Shown piece after piece: positions 7,328-15,293 of a stretch of DNA of 64,000 nt (its first letter is position 1; each line of letters starts with the position of its first letter). The notes below the pieces were generated by a model, which was not told the DNA's origin, made no database searches, and was given only the letters and a program-made list of their open reading frames with translations. The translations under genes were made by a program, and so were the position numbers. Origin of the DNA: Candidatus Raymondbacteria bacterium RIFOXYA2_FULL_49_16 (lineage in GTDB: Bacteria; Fibrobacterota; OXYB2-FULL-49-7; XYB2-FULL-49-35); assembly GCA_001789205.1 (NCBI GenBank), contig MFYT01000001.1, forward strand, positions 14,487 to 78,486, written 5' to 3'.

Positions 7328-7655
7328 TGCTCGCGGCATTGACCGCAAAGGCGGCTTCGGGTTTGTCGCCGGGTTTCAGCATCTTGCGGATGACTTTTGT
7401 GTCGGTTATCAGCTCAATGAATTCAATGTAGTGCTTCTCTTCCATGGGATGGGCGACTGACCCAACCCGGACGGTCACGGAGTCGCCTGTTTTTTCTATG
7501 ATCGGCACGTGTTTTTCCTTGGCCGCGTCGACCGAGTTTTCCATGAGCAGATTCATGTCCTTGCCGCAGCAGACCAGCGTTCCGCCGCCTGCGTGCGTCA
7601 CCTCAACGATGTTGCCGCACACGCCGCACTTGTAGAGTTGGTTTATTGCAATCAT
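7281..7655 (-). CDS. dfx: Desulfoferrodoxin (2Fe superoxide reductase)
   Basis: The 124-residue protein begins [15 protein letters not shown] and has an N-terminal desulforedoxin site (CGVC...LVCCGKDM) and a C-terminal superoxide reductase domain with the Fe ligands in [19 protein letters not shown] and the C-terminal CNLHGLW. It reduces superoxide to peroxide using electrons from rubredoxin. ATG 7655 is preceded by a good ribosome binding site (AGGAGAAAACC); upstream in-frame codons lack one. It is the last gene of the minus-strand operon rubredoxin-flavodiiron-ferritin-dfx. Its 3' end overlaps ptsI by 47 bases on the opposite strand. Confidence 0.93.
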   Translation of the reverse strand: MIAINQLYKCGVCGNIVEVTHAGGGTLVCCGKDMNLLMENSVDAAKEKHVPIIEKTGDSVTVRVGSVAHPMEEKHYIEFIELITDTKVIRKMLKPGDKPEAAFAVNAASITARAYCNLHGLWKS

Positions 7656-7698
7656 TGGTTTTCTCCTCTTTGTTTTTTGTTTATGGTAGATATATATA

Positions 7699-7721
7699 CG
7701 TAGTGGCGAGTCACCCCTACG
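7699..7721 (-). other. Hairpin between ferritin and desulfoferrodoxin genes
   Basis: CGTAGTGG-CGAGTCA-CCCCTACG pairs over 8 positions with one mismatch, right at the ferritin stop codon. No T run follows on the transcribed strand, so it is more likely an mRNA processing or stability element than a terminator. Confidence 0.4.
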
Positions 7722-8250
7722 CACCCGCTCCCGGATTCGCACCGGTTGCCGGGGGTGGGGTATAGACGCGCTTCGCAGCCTCAGTATCCAGCATCATGAG
7801 CGCGGGGCCGCTTGCCCCCGCCATTTTCACCTTGTTCAGCAATTTGTCGAAATTCGCTTCTTCCTCAATTTGTTCGGTCACGTACCATTGCAGAAAGGTC
7901 TGGACCGAACGGTCCTTTTCCTTTTCAGCAATGTCGACCAGGTTGCTGATGGAGGCGGTCACGAACTGTTCATGTTCGAATCCCGCCCTGAACACCTCTT
8001 CGGGCGATTTGAAATCCGCCTGCGGCGCGGCAATGGCTTTGAGCGCCACCCGCGCGCCTTTGTCGTGCAGGAAATTAATGAACTTCGTGGCGTGGAAGTG
8101 CTCTTCCTGGGTCTGCACCATCATCCAATTGACAAACCCGTCAAGGTTTTGCGCCGCGAAAAAATCGGCCATTGCCAGATACAGATATTCGGAAAAAAGC
8201 TCCTTGTTTATTTGGTCGTTTATGGCTTCCTGAAGTTTTGGGGAAAGCAT
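7717..8250 (-). CDS. ftn: Ferritin
   Basis: The 177-residue protein shows the bacterial non-haem ferritin pattern: [17 protein letters not shown] with the first ferroxidase glutamate, [16 protein letters not shown] with the ExxH pair, and [17 protein letters not shown]. It oxidises and stores iron as a 24-mer in the cytoplasm. The C-terminal tail is short and rich in Pro, Gly and Ala. It lies 22 bases downstream of the flavodiiron gene and 61 bases upstream of dfx on the same strand, so it belongs to the oxygen-defence operon and keeps free iron low during oxidative stress. Confidence 0.95.
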   Translation of the reverse strand: MLSPKLQEAINDQINKELFSEYLYLAMADFFAAQNLDGFVNWMMVQTQEEHFHATKFINFLHDKGARVALKAIAAPQADFKSPEEVFRAGFEHEQFVTASISNLVDIAEKEKDRSVQTFLQWYVTEQIEEEANFDKLLNKVKMAGASGPALMMLDTEAAKRVYTPPPATGANPGAGA

Positions 8251-8272
8251 GGGGTACTCCTATTGGTTTAAG

Positions 8273-9436
8273 TTACGTGATTGCCTTGATAACGGTTTCC
8301 CGTACCGAGGACAGATCGTCCTGCGAGGGAATGTATTTCACTTTCAGGGGATTCATCATTGTCCAGCCGCACTCCTTCAGGACATCGTTCACCTGTTCGA
8401 TGCTCTGTCCGCCCCATCCATAGCTTCCAAAGGCAAGGCCAATCCGGTTTTTGGGTGCAAGACCTTTCATATAGGTCAAAAACGCGGCGACCGTTGGAAG
8501 CAGATTATTGTTAAGAGTGGGGGATCCCACACAGACATACTGCGCGGTCATAATCTCGGTCATAATGTCGGACATATGGTTGTGCTGCAAACTTGCCATC
8601 ACCACGGGAACGTCCTTTTCCTCAAAACCGCTACGTATGGCAGCGGCCATCTTGGCAGTTGAGTCCCACATGGTGTCGTATACGATCACGGCCTTGCGGC
8701 CGGTTATGTTTGCCGACCATGCCTGGTAACGTTTCAGAATTTCCGGAACGTGGGCGCGCCATGCAATGCCATGGCTGGGAGCTATAAGGCGTATGGGCAG
8801 TCCCGCAAGCGCTTCGAGCGCTTTCTGCACCTGTGCGCCATAGGGAAGCACGATGTTCGCGTAGTACTTCATTGCCTCGGCAAGAATGGTCTCAAGAGGA
8901 TATTCGTCGTCAAACCTTTCGGCAGAGGCAATGTGCTGTCCAAAGGCGTCGTTTGAAAAGAGGATTTTTTCCTCGGGGCACCACGTCACCATATTGTCGG
9001 GCCAGTGGACCATGGGCGTATGGGTAAACGCGAGGGAATGTTTGCCAAGGGAGAGTGTCTCCCCGTTTTTCACTGCCTTGAAATTCCAGTTATTTTTAAA
9101 ATGTTCTTTGAGGCCCTTTTCCCCGTTGGGAGAAGTGAAGAGCGTGGCATTGGGCGCTTTTTCAAGGACCGCGGGCAATCCGCCCGAATGGTCCATTTCA
9201 ACATGGTTGGCGACCACATAGTCGATTTTTGCCGGATCAACCACCTGCGAAACGCGCTCAAACAGTTCGTCAGTAAGATAGTGCTTTACCGTGTCAATGA
9301 GAGTGATTTTCTCATCTATTATAAGATAGGCATTGTAGGTTGACCCGCGCTGGGTAAGGTATCCATGAAAATTGCGCAGGTTCCAGTCAATGCCCCCTAC
9401 CCAATAGATTGATTCGGCAAGCTGAACCGGCTTCAT
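8273..9436 (-). CDS. Flavodiiron protein (rubredoxin:oxygen/NO oxidoreductase)
   Basis: The 387-residue protein combines a metallo-beta-lactamase-like di-iron domain (ligands in H78-x-E80-x-D82-H83 and later [10 protein letters not shown]) with a C-terminal flavodoxin domain from about residue 250 ([15 protein letters not shown], then GSPTLNNN and FGSYGWGGQ). This is the class A FprA/ROO architecture, which reduces oxygen to water or nitric oxide to nitrous oxide. Its ATG overlaps the rubredoxin stop (ATGA), and rubredoxin is the usual electron donor. It is an oxygen-scavenging enzyme characteristic of anaerobes. Confidence 0.96.
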   Translation of the reverse strand: MKPVQLAESIYWVGGIDWNLRNFHGYLTQRGSTYNAYLIIDEKITLIDTVKHYLTDELFERVSQVVDPAKIDYVVANHVEMDHSGGLPAVLEKAPNATLFTSPNGEKGLKEHFKNNWNFKAVKNGETLSLGKHSLAFTHTPMVHWPDNMVTWCPEEKILFSNDAFGQHIASAERFDDEYPLETILAEAMKYYANIVLPYGAQVQKALEALAGLPIRLIAPSHGIAWRAHVPEILKRYQAWSANITGRKAVIVYDTMWDSTAKMAAAIRSGFEEKDVPVVMASLQHNHMSDIMTEIMTAQYVCVGSPTLNNNLLPTVAAFLTYMKGLAPKNRIGLAFGSYGWGGQSIEQVNDVLKECGWTMMNPLKVKYIPSQDDLSSVRETVIKAIT

Positions 9437-9597
9437 GCGTCTATTTCCTCAAAATCCTCTTTGCCCACGCCGCATTCGGGGCAGGTCCAATCTTCGGGTA
9501 CTGCACTAAACGGGGTTCCGGCAGGAACATTGTTGTCAGGATCGCCTTTTACGGGATCGTAGATGTAACCGCAGACTGTGCATTTGAACTTTTTCAT
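9433..9597 (-). CDS. Rubredoxin
   Basis: The reverse strand from ATG 9597 encodes a 54-residue protein with both rubredoxin metal sites, CTVCGYIYD near the start and [10 protein letters not shown] near the end. It is a one-iron electron carrier, the expected donor for the flavodiiron protein whose start codon it overlaps by ATGA and for superoxide reductase further down the operon. A ribosome binding site (CGGAGGA) precedes the start, and a sigma-54-like promoter lies about 40 bases upstream. Confidence 0.96.
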   Translation of the reverse strand: MKKFKCTVCGYIYDPVKGDPDNNVPAGTPFSAVPEDWTCPECGVGKEDFEEIDA

Positions 9598-9634
9598 CCA
9601 TTCCTCCGGTTTGTAAGTTTATTTATTAGAAACA

Positions 9635-9649
9635 GCAAATTGCATACCT
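9635..9649 (-). promoter_or_regulatory. Sigma-54 promoter for the rubredoxin operon
   Basis: On the reverse strand the sequence reads AGGTATGCAATTTGC with GG (9648-9647) and GC (9636-9635) 10 bases apart and a TTTGC -12 element. It lies about 38 bases upstream of the rubredoxin start, the same spacing as the other sigma-54 sites here. It is weaker at -24 (AGGTA rather than TGGCA). Confidence 0.45.
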
Positions 9650-9837
9650 TTGCATTTAAAACGATTATGCCTTTAAATTTCAGTTAGTTAATAGCCTGTT
9701 GGAAAAAGATATATAATGCTGGAGATGTTTAACAACATGAATAGAACCGGAACAGAAATGTATTGAAATACGGTTTTTTATTTGGCAAGTATTGTTTTTC
9801 CCAGGCAGTTGCTTGTAAAACAAGGGCATAACCGCAT

Positions 9838-9852
9838 TGGCATGTATAATGC
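9838..9852 (+). promoter_or_regulatory. Sigma-54 promoter for the 9868 operon
   Basis: TGGCATGTATAATGC, with GG at 9839-9840 and GC at 9851-9852, is 10 bases apart and shares the TGGCAT...AATGC core with the site before trxA. Translation starts only 16 bases after the -12 element, so the leader would be very short or translation may begin further downstream. A perfect ATGTT-taac-AACAT inverted repeat at 9724-9737 could be an upstream activator site. Confidence 0.6.
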
Positions 9853-9867
9853 TTTTTAATTTATATT

Positions 9868-10068
9868 ATGAAATTATGCAATGAAAACATACAGAGAGCG
9901 CTCGAACTCTCCCGGGAGCTCATGGTGCTTTCTGACAAGGGAGACCTTGAACGGGAAGACGACAGCTGCGGGGTGCTCTACGGCATTGTCAGGGATGCCG
10001 CCTATAGTATCAGAAACAGCGCTCTATCGGAAAAGGAAAAGCACGTCATTTCAACCACATGGGGGTAA
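9868..10068 (+). CDS. Small conserved-type hypothetical protein (66 residues)
   Basis: The product is a soluble, charged helical peptide (MKLCNENIQRALELSRELM ... REDDSCGVLYGIVRDAAYSI). From memory similar short proteins with a C-G-V-L-Y-G-[IV]-[LV]-R-D core lie next to rubrerythrin-type genes in other anaerobes, but I do not know a function. It is directly behind a sigma-54 site and 4 bases before the ferritin-like gene at 10073, so it belongs to the redox block. The start is uncertain because no ribosome binding site is visible. Confidence 0.65.
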   Translation: MKLCNENIQRALELSRELMVLSDKGDLEREDDSCGVLYGIVRDAAYSIRNSALSEKEKHVISTTWG

Positions 10069-10072
10069 AAGA

Positions 10073-10525
10073 ATGGAATCAGCAACAGTACAGGGGTTGA
10101 TTGATTTTGCCATTGGCGAGGAACGAAGCGCTTTTTCACTCTATACGGAATTGGCCCAGCGCCTCAGCGACCAAGGTTCCAAAACAATGCTCAGGGACAT
10201 GGCTGCCATGGAAAAAGGACACGAACAGAAACTCCTAGATTTAAAGAAGGGTGTTGTTGAGAAACTTGAGACAGTGCCTGTTCCAGACCTGAAAATAGGC
10301 GATTTTCTCATTGATGTGAAAGTAACCCCAGAGAGCTCGATCCAGGAGGTGCTCGTTTTCGCGATCAAATCAGAGATGAAGGCGAACAAACTCTATACAG
10401 AGCTCTCGGGAAAAATGGAATCGACCGAGGCCAAAAAGCTCCTGCTGGCCCTTGCATCCGAGGAACAAAAGCATAAAAACGATCTCGAACGCGCCTACGA
10501 CGATATGATAAACAGGGAAAACTGA
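10073..10525 (+). CDS. Rubrerythrin-like ferritin-family protein
   Basis: The 150-residue protein belongs to the COG1633 ferritin-like family. Two helix pairs carry the di-iron motif (FAIGEERSAFSLYTELA with DMAAMEKGHEQKLLDL, and FAIKSEMKANKLYTELS with ASEEQKHKNDLE). It lacks a rubredoxin domain. ATG 10073 follows GGGGGT at 10060-10065. It is a second paralogue of the protein at 4357 and is probably cotranscribed with the 66-residue gene. Likely role: peroxide or iron handling. Confidence 0.87.
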   Translation: MESATVQGLIDFAIGEERSAFSLYTELAQRLSDQGSKTMLRDMAAMEKGHEQKLLDLKKGVVEKLETVPVPDLKIGDFLIDVKVTPESSIQEVLVFAIKSEMKANKLYTELSGKMESTEAKKLLLALASEEQKHKNDLERAYDDMINREN

Positions 10526-10528
10526 TTT

Positions 10529-11170
10529 TCAGGGAAGAAGCGCTCTTTCAATGTATACTTCATAATCGCGGCACAGCGAAAGTACCCGGACCGCCGGAAG
10601 GGACGCATCGCCATTGAGCAGTGCTTTGACAACCTGCTGTTTGCCGTTCCCGGCTACTATGAGCACCACCATGCGGGCGGTGCCTATGGCAGCTGGTGAA
10701 AGTGAAAGGCGTTGTATGGGCTGGACAGGGCTTTGGGTGGCAATGACCGGCGCCAGGGTATTATAATAGTTTCCACCGGGAAAAAGGCTTGCTGTGTGTC
10801 CGTCGTTTCCCATGCCCAGAAAAATTGTGTCAAAGACCGGAAGGCCCGGGCCAAAATGTTCTTTGAGAAGATCAGTATACTGTTCGACTGATGCGGGCCA
10901 GTTGTGCGCGTCTTTGGACCGGCCTACTGAGGACAAAAACACACGGGCCGCCTGCCCCCAGTTGCTGTCCGGATCGTCAAAAGGCACCAGGCGTTCATCG
11001 ACAGGGAAAAAGGCCGTGTGCATGCAGCGGGGTGAACACGCGATCCATTCGGTAAAAAGCGTCGCATAGGTCGGCCCGCCTGAAAGCGCCACTAATGGTT
11101 TTTCAAGATGGCGCAGGGTGGCGAGGGCAACGTCGCCAATTGAATCAAAGGGATGAGGATGCACAATCAT
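10529..11170 (-). CDS. pgl: 6-phosphogluconolactonase
   Basis: The DevB/SOL-type lactonase is recognised by the VALSGGPTYATLF sugar-phosphate-isomerase-like motif near residue 30, the FFPVDERLVPFDDPDSNWG block and the FLGMGNDGHTASLFPG signature. It hydrolyses 6-phosphogluconolactone in the oxidative pentose phosphate pathway. ATG 11170 is taken as start; an in-frame TTG nine bases upstream is possible and neither has a clear ribosome binding site. It faces rubrerythrin and zwf (11800), its pathway partner, across a divergent promoter region. Confidence 0.9.
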   Translation of the reverse strand: MIVHPHPFDSIGDVALATLRHLEKPLVALSGGPTYATLFTEWIACSPRCMHTAFFPVDERLVPFDDPDSNWGQAARVFLSSVGRSKDAHNWPASVEQYTDLLKEHFGPGLPVFDTIFLGMGNDGHTASLFPGGNYYNTLAPVIATQSPVQPIQRLSLSPAAIGTARMVVLIVAGNGKQQVVKALLNGDASLPAVRVLSLCRDYEVYIERALLP

Positions 11171-11221
11171 ATAGAACAATTTACTATTTTTTCAACCTGT
11201 TTTTCATTAAAGGAGGTATTG

Positions 11222-11797
11222 ATGGCACAGATGAAGGGAAGTAAAACCGAAAAAAACCTGCTCAAATCGTTCGCAGGAGAATCGCAGGCGCGCAACCGCT
11301 ACACCTATTTCGCGAGCATTGCGAAAAAAGAGGGATATATCCAGATTTCAAACATCTTTTCTGAGACCGCGGACAACGAGAAGGAGCACGCCAAGCGCAT
11401 GTTCAAGTTTCTCGAAGGCGGCGTGGTCGAGATTACCGCTTCGTATCCAGCGGGCAAACTGGGCACAACGGCCGAAAACCTTGCGGCTTCAGCAGCAGGG
11501 GAAAATGAAGAGTGGACAGAGCTTTATCCTTCGTTTGCCAAGACCGCGCGCGAGGAAGGGTTCGAAGATGTCGCGAAAATGTACGAGGCCATTTCAATTG
11601 CCGAGAAGCAGCATGAAAAACGCTACAACGATCTTCTTGCAAATATAAAGGCGAGCACTGTTTTGAAAAAAGCCTCGGCAATCACCTGGCGCTGTTCCAA
11701 CTGCGGGTATATCCACAAAGGAGCGGAAGCGCCCAAGACGTGTCCCGCGTGCGCGCATCCCCAGGTCTATTATGAGGTGCTTGCCGAGAATTGGTGA
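11222..11797 (+). CDS. rbr: Rubrerythrin
   Basis: The 191-residue protein has the N-terminal di-iron four-helix bundle (SFAGESQARNRYTYFASIA, DNEKEHAKRMFKFLEGG, EEGFEDVAKMYEAISIAEKQHEKRY) and a C-terminal rubredoxin domain (WRCSNCGYIHKGAEAPKTCP). It is an NADH-peroxidase-type enzyme that reduces hydrogen peroxide in anaerobes. The start at 11222 has an excellent ribosome binding site (AAAGGAGG). The stop is 2 bases before the zwf start, so the two are cotranscribed. Confidence 0.97.
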   Translation: MAQMKGSKTEKNLLKSFAGESQARNRYTYFASIAKKEGYIQISNIFSETADNEKEHAKRMFKFLEGGVVEITASYPAGKLGTTAENLAASAAGENEEWTELYPSFAKTAREEGFEDVAKMYEAISIAEKQHEKRYNDLLANIKASTVLKKASAITWRCSNCGYIHKGAEAPKTCPACAHPQVYYEVLAENW

Positions 11798-11799
11798 TA

Positions 11800-13125
11800 A
11801 TGGCTGAACGAAAAGCGATTGTTATCCTCGGCGCTTCGGGCGATCTTGCTAAAAGGAAGCTTGTTCCTGCGCTCAATGCCTTGAACCAGAATAAACGGCT
11901 TGATCCTGATACTATCATAGTAGGGTCAGGCCGCACATTTTTTTCTGACCAGGCTTTCAGGAATCGGTTTAATGCTCCAGAAGGGTTTAGAGAGCTGCTG
12001 TATTATCACCAGGGTATTCAGGGGCTCAAACAGTTTATCGAAGAGAAGGGCGCTTTTTCCCGCATTGTTTTTTTCTGCGCCCTGCCTCCCTCAACGTATG
12101 GCCAAACCGCCCAAGAGCTCAGGGCCGAGGGCTTTGGCAAAGAGGCAGCGCTTATTATTGAAAAGCCCTTTGGATACGACCGCGCGTCCGCACAGGTGCT
12201 CAATACCGAGCTGACAAAATATTTTAATGAAACACAGATATTCAGGATTGACCATTATCTTGCAAAGGAAGCAGTGCAAAACATTTTAGTGTTCAGGTTC
12301 GCTAATCCAGTTTTCACTCCTGTCTGGAACAGCGAGTGCATTGAATCGATCCAAATTAACGCATTCGAATCTGAGGGCGTTGCAGACCGGGGTGCGTATT
12401 TCGACAGCGCGGGCATTGTGCGCGACATGATTCAGAACCATCTTATTCAACTCCTTTGTCTCTTAACCATGGATGTGCCTGTGTCCCTGAACGCGGAGGA
12501 GATACAAAAGAAGAAAATATCGGTGCTCAAGACCATGCAGGTGCTTTCCTGCAACCGCTTCCAATACCAGGGATATCACGATGAAAAAGGCGTGGCACCC
12601 GGTTCTACAACAGAGACCTTTGCCGAACTGAAGCTTGTCATCAATAATCCCCGTTGGAAGGGCGTGCCGGTTTATATCAGGGCAGGCAAGGCCATGAACC
12701 GGAAAGGGACCGAGATCGGGATACGGCTCAAACCCCTGCCCAATCTTTTATTCAATGAAAAAGGCGCTGTACAGCCCAACAAGATTGTTTTTCTCATCCA
12801 GCCAATGCCGGGCATTGTACTCGATGTGGCTACAAAAATTCCCGGAAAGCACTATCAGATCGCGCAGACGCCCATGAAATTCTGCTATCGCGATTCTTTT
12901 GACAGTAATATTCCCGAGGCATACCAGAAGCTGCTCGAGGATGCGCTCAACAACGACCGTACGCTTTTTGTCAGCGCCAAGGAGGCCGAAGCGTCGTGGG
13001 AGTTGTTCGGTCCGGTCCTCGACGCGGGCAAGGTGGAAGGCTACGAAAAGTTTGCATTACCGTTTACCCGATTCTCCTTTGACTGGATAGATTTTGAACG
13101 GTATCCAGGCGCCTGTTCGAAGTAA
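11800..13125 (+). CDS. zwf: Glucose-6-phosphate 1-dehydrogenase
   Basis: The 441-residue enzyme has the N-terminal coenzyme motif VILGASGDLAKRKL and the signature IEKPFGYD followed by the catalytic RIDHYLAKEAVQN. It oxidises glucose 6-phosphate and supplies NADPH, here plausibly for peroxide and thioredoxin systems since it sits directly behind rubrerythrin. It is shorter than the usual 480-500 residues, mostly at the C-terminus and in surface loops. ATG 11800 is preferred to TTG 11791, which overlaps the rubrerythrin stop. Confidence 0.96.
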   Translation: MAERKAIVILGASGDLAKRKLVPALNALNQNKRLDPDTIIVGSGRTFFSDQAFRNRFNAPEGFRELLYYHQGIQGLKQFIEEKGAFSRIVFFCALPPSTYGQTAQELRAEGFGKEAALIIEKPFGYDRASAQVLNTELTKYFNETQIFRIDHYLAKEAVQNILVFRFANPVFTPVWNSECIESIQINAFESEGVADRGAYFDSAGIVRDMIQNHLIQLLCLLTMDVPVSLNAEEIQKKKISVLKTMQVLSCNRFQYQGYHDEKGVAPGSTTETFAELKLVINNPRWKGVPVYIRAGKAMNRKGTEIGIRLKPLPNLLFNEKGAVQPNKIVFLIQPMPGIVLDVATKIPGKHYQIAQTPMKFCYRDSFDSNIPEAYQKLLEDALNNDRTLFVSAKEAEASWELFGPVLDAGKVEGYEKFALPFTRFSFDWIDFERYPGACSK

Positions 13126-13168
13126 CCAGTCTTTGCGATGTAATGGTGAAAAGCTTTATTTTCAGTAC

Positions 13169-14119
13169 ATGAACATACCCAACCATATCCAAGCGCAAAA
13201 GGCCGCGGGCATTCCGACAATTTCCATTGAAATTTTGCCGCCCCGCAATGGCGAGAATATTGAGAATATTTTCCGGGTCCTCGATGACCTCAAGGGAAAG
13301 AAACTCGATTTCATCAGCGTGACCCATGGCGCGGGCGGCAGTCTGCGCGGGGGTACTGAGGCCATCAGCTCCCTGGTGCGCGAACGCTATGGCATCGAAC
13401 CATTGCTGCATCTTACTTGCCTCGAACAATCGCGGCAGCAGATCGAAAACATGCTCATGGTCTTCAAATATCTGGGCATGACCAATATTTTGGCCCTCAG
13501 GGGCGATCCTCCCCAGGGTGAGACCCAGTTTATCGCCCATCCGTACGGCCACAAGCTGGCGCTCGATCTTATGAAGCAAATTGCGGCGCTCAACCAAGGA
13601 AAACACCTGATCCGGCAAAGCGACATCGAATTCATGAACCTTCCCAAGGACGCGCAATACCGCGATGGCGAGAAGACCGTGTTTGCGATCTTCGGGGCTT
13701 GTTATCCCGAGGGCCATCCTGAAGGCAGCGGCCCGGAGATACAGAGGGACTATACCATCTTGAAAGCGGAGGCAGGCGCGCGCGCGTTTATTACGCAGCT
13801 TATTTTCGATGAAAAAATTTATACGAAATTTATGGACGACCTGAAGGCGCGCGGCAAAGAGCTTGTGGTTCTTCCGGGCATTATGCCTATTACCCGGAAA
13901 AAACAGCTGCCCTATGTAAAAAAGTTCTTCAAATCATTTATTCCAGAAGAAATAGAGAACGCGATTGTTTCCGCGGCCACGGACCAGGAGGCGGAGGAAA
14001 AAGGACTTGCTCTATGCGCGCAGTTGTGCAAGCGCATGCTCAAGGCGGGCGCGCCTGGCATCCATTTCTATTCCATGAACAACGGCGGCCATATTAGACG
14101 CATTTTGGACCTCATGTAA
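13169..14119 (+). CDS. metF: Methylenetetrahydrofolate reductase family protein
   Basis: The 316-residue barrel protein opens with TISIEILPPRNGEN (active-site Glu in the FE/IEILPPR motif) and contains DFISVTHGAGG, HLTCLEQ, NILALRGDPPQGE and PGIMPIT, the usual MetF landmarks. It interconverts methylene- and methyl-THF using FAD. Start ATG 13169 gives the normal N-terminus; upstream in-frame codons do not match the family. It lies 43 bases after zwf. No MetV-type zinc partner is next to it. Confidence 0.93.
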   Translation: MNIPNHIQAQKAAGIPTISIEILPPRNGENIENIFRVLDDLKGKKLDFISVTHGAGGSLRGGTEAISSLVRERYGIEPLLHLTCLEQSRQQIENMLMVFKYLGMTNILALRGDPPQGETQFIAHPYGHKLALDLMKQIAALNQGKHLIRQSDIEFMNLPKDAQYRDGEKTVFAIFGACYPEGHPEGSGPEIQRDYTILKAEAGARAFITQLIFDEKIYTKFMDDLKARGKELVVLPGIMPITRKKQLPYVKKFFKSFIPEEIENAIVSAATDQEAEEKGLALCAQLCKRMLKAGAPGIHFYSMNNGGHIRRILDLM

Positions 14120-14241
14120 ACCATTGTATTGCTATCTTGCAGGGTCAAAATAATCGTTTTGTAACAACTGTTGAAAAATAGGCGGTGTAAGCAGGGACTT
14201 CCATGTCCCCTATGCAAGCATTGCCTGAAAAACGCGTTCTG

Positions 14242-15015
14242 CTATGCCATTGCGTTCAGCAAGGTCCCTGAAAGATTGAGGTTCGCGCTCAAGCCGCCTT
14301 CCTGTGTGTACGATGACTGCTGGAAGGTTTCTTTCAAACTGGCCACCAATTCGTTTTTGTCAATGCTGCCATTGGCATCAGTGTCGAGCTGCTCGAGCAG
14401 CGTATCGGCCAGCTTTGACATGATTGACGAAGATTCGGTGTCATCAGACTTACTGAGAGCCTTGATAAGAAATGAAATGGCGTCTCCCGAATCGCTCGAA
14501 TTCTCAGACATTTCCTGGGGTGGCAGAGGCGGGGGCGGCGCGTTTTTCATGGCTTCCGCATTCTCCTCCTCATCGATCTTACCATCGCCGTTTGTGTCAG
14601 CCTTCTCGAAGATATCGTCTACGGAGGGCCCATGGCCATTGGTTTGGTCAACCATTGCCTGCATTTCTGTCTTGTCGATGCTGCCATCGCTGTTCGTGTC
14701 GAGCTTGGCGAACATTTCGCTTGCCATCCGGTTCTGCATTTCCGCGCGCATCTGGTCCATTTCCGCGCGTCTCTGCTCCATGGCTTTCTCGTTTTCTTCC
14801 GCGTTGATCTTGCCGTCCTTATTCGTATCGGATTTCTCGAAGATCTCGTCGATCGACGGACCTTGGCCCCGGCCCTGGCCCTGATCGAGCATGGCCTGCA
14901 TCTCTGTTTTGTCGATTCCGCCATCTTCATTTGTGTCGAGCCGCTTGAACATCTTCGCGGCCATGTGCGACATCATTGCCGATGAATCGACATTTCCGAT
15001 TGAACTGATACTCAT
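14242..15015 (-). CDS. Five EF-hand calcium-binding protein
   Basis: The 257-residue acidic protein carries five canonical EF-hand loops: DTNEDGGIDKTE, DTNKDGKINAEE, DTNSDGSIDKTE, DTNGDGKIDEEE and DTDANGSIDKNE, at about residues 27, 63, 107, 143 and 213. The first two pairs are clearly an internal duplication. A proline-rich linker (APPPPLPP) precedes the last hand. No signal peptide is visible, so it is cytoplasmic or leaves by another route. It is preceded by GGAGG and by a structured leader (15050-15136). Function unknown; calcium buffering or sensing is the inference. Confidence 0.88.
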   Translation of the reverse strand: MSISSIGNVDSSAMMSHMAAKMFKRLDTNEDGGIDKTEMQAMLDQGQGRGQGPSIDEIFEKSDTNKDGKINAEENEKAMEQRRAEMDQMRAEMQNRMASEMFAKLDTNSDGSIDKTEMQAMVDQTNGHGPSVDDIFEKADTNGDGKIDEEENAEAMKNAPPPPLPPQEMSENSSDSGDAISFLIKALSKSDDTESSSIMSKLADTLLEQLDTDANGSIDKNELVASLKETFQQSSYTQEGGLSANLNLSGTLLNAMA

Positions 15016-15049
15016 TTGTTACCTCCATTATTAATGAAAACTGGATTCA

Positions 15050-15136
15050 AGGTTTGTATCTTTTTCCAATACCTAAGTGAAAGGCATATTCATTTTTTTC
15101 ACCTCCTTAGACACCCTTAATTTCGGATACAAACCT
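15050..15136 (-). promoter_or_regulatory. Structured leader: 11-bp inverted repeat enclosing an SD and mini-ORF
   Basis: AGGTTTGTATC (15050-15060) and GATACAAACCT (15126-15136) are perfectly complementary and bracket 65 bases. Inside, CTAAG/CTTAG and TGAA/TTCA can also pair, and on the minus strand a perfect Shine-Dalgarno (AAGGAGGTG, 15108-15100) precedes a six-codon ORF. The layout resembles a translational attenuator for the EF-hand gene, whose start is 34 bases beyond the repeat. Confidence 0.5.
15073..15093 (-). CDS. Candidate leader peptide MNMPFT
   Basis: ATG-AAT-ATG-CCT-TTC-ACT-TAG on the minus strand, with the strong AAGGAGGTG ribosome binding site six bases upstream. It is too short to have a function of its own; if translated it would be a regulatory leader for the EF-hand gene. 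Confidence 0.4.
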   Translation of the reverse strand: MNMPFT

Positions 15137-15293
15137 GATTAGCTTCATTTTGGCTTATGCGTATTTGATGCTATGTTATATTTCTATTTATTTCAACGAC
15201 TTAGACTCGAAGGGAACTTTCAGGGTTTTAATACGTCTAATATGCAGCAAATAAGACACGTAAAAAGAAGAAATTCATTTTAAGGAGGTTATT

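Noticed and set aside
14194-14209. GGGAC-TTCCAT-GTCCC hairpin between metF and the EF-hand gene as terminator
   Set aside because: Only five base pairs and no T run on either strand.
14171-14884. Long plus-strand ORF (237 codons) over the EF-hand gene
   Set aside because: Its Ser/Phe-rich repetitive content is a frame shadow of the EF-hand repeats.
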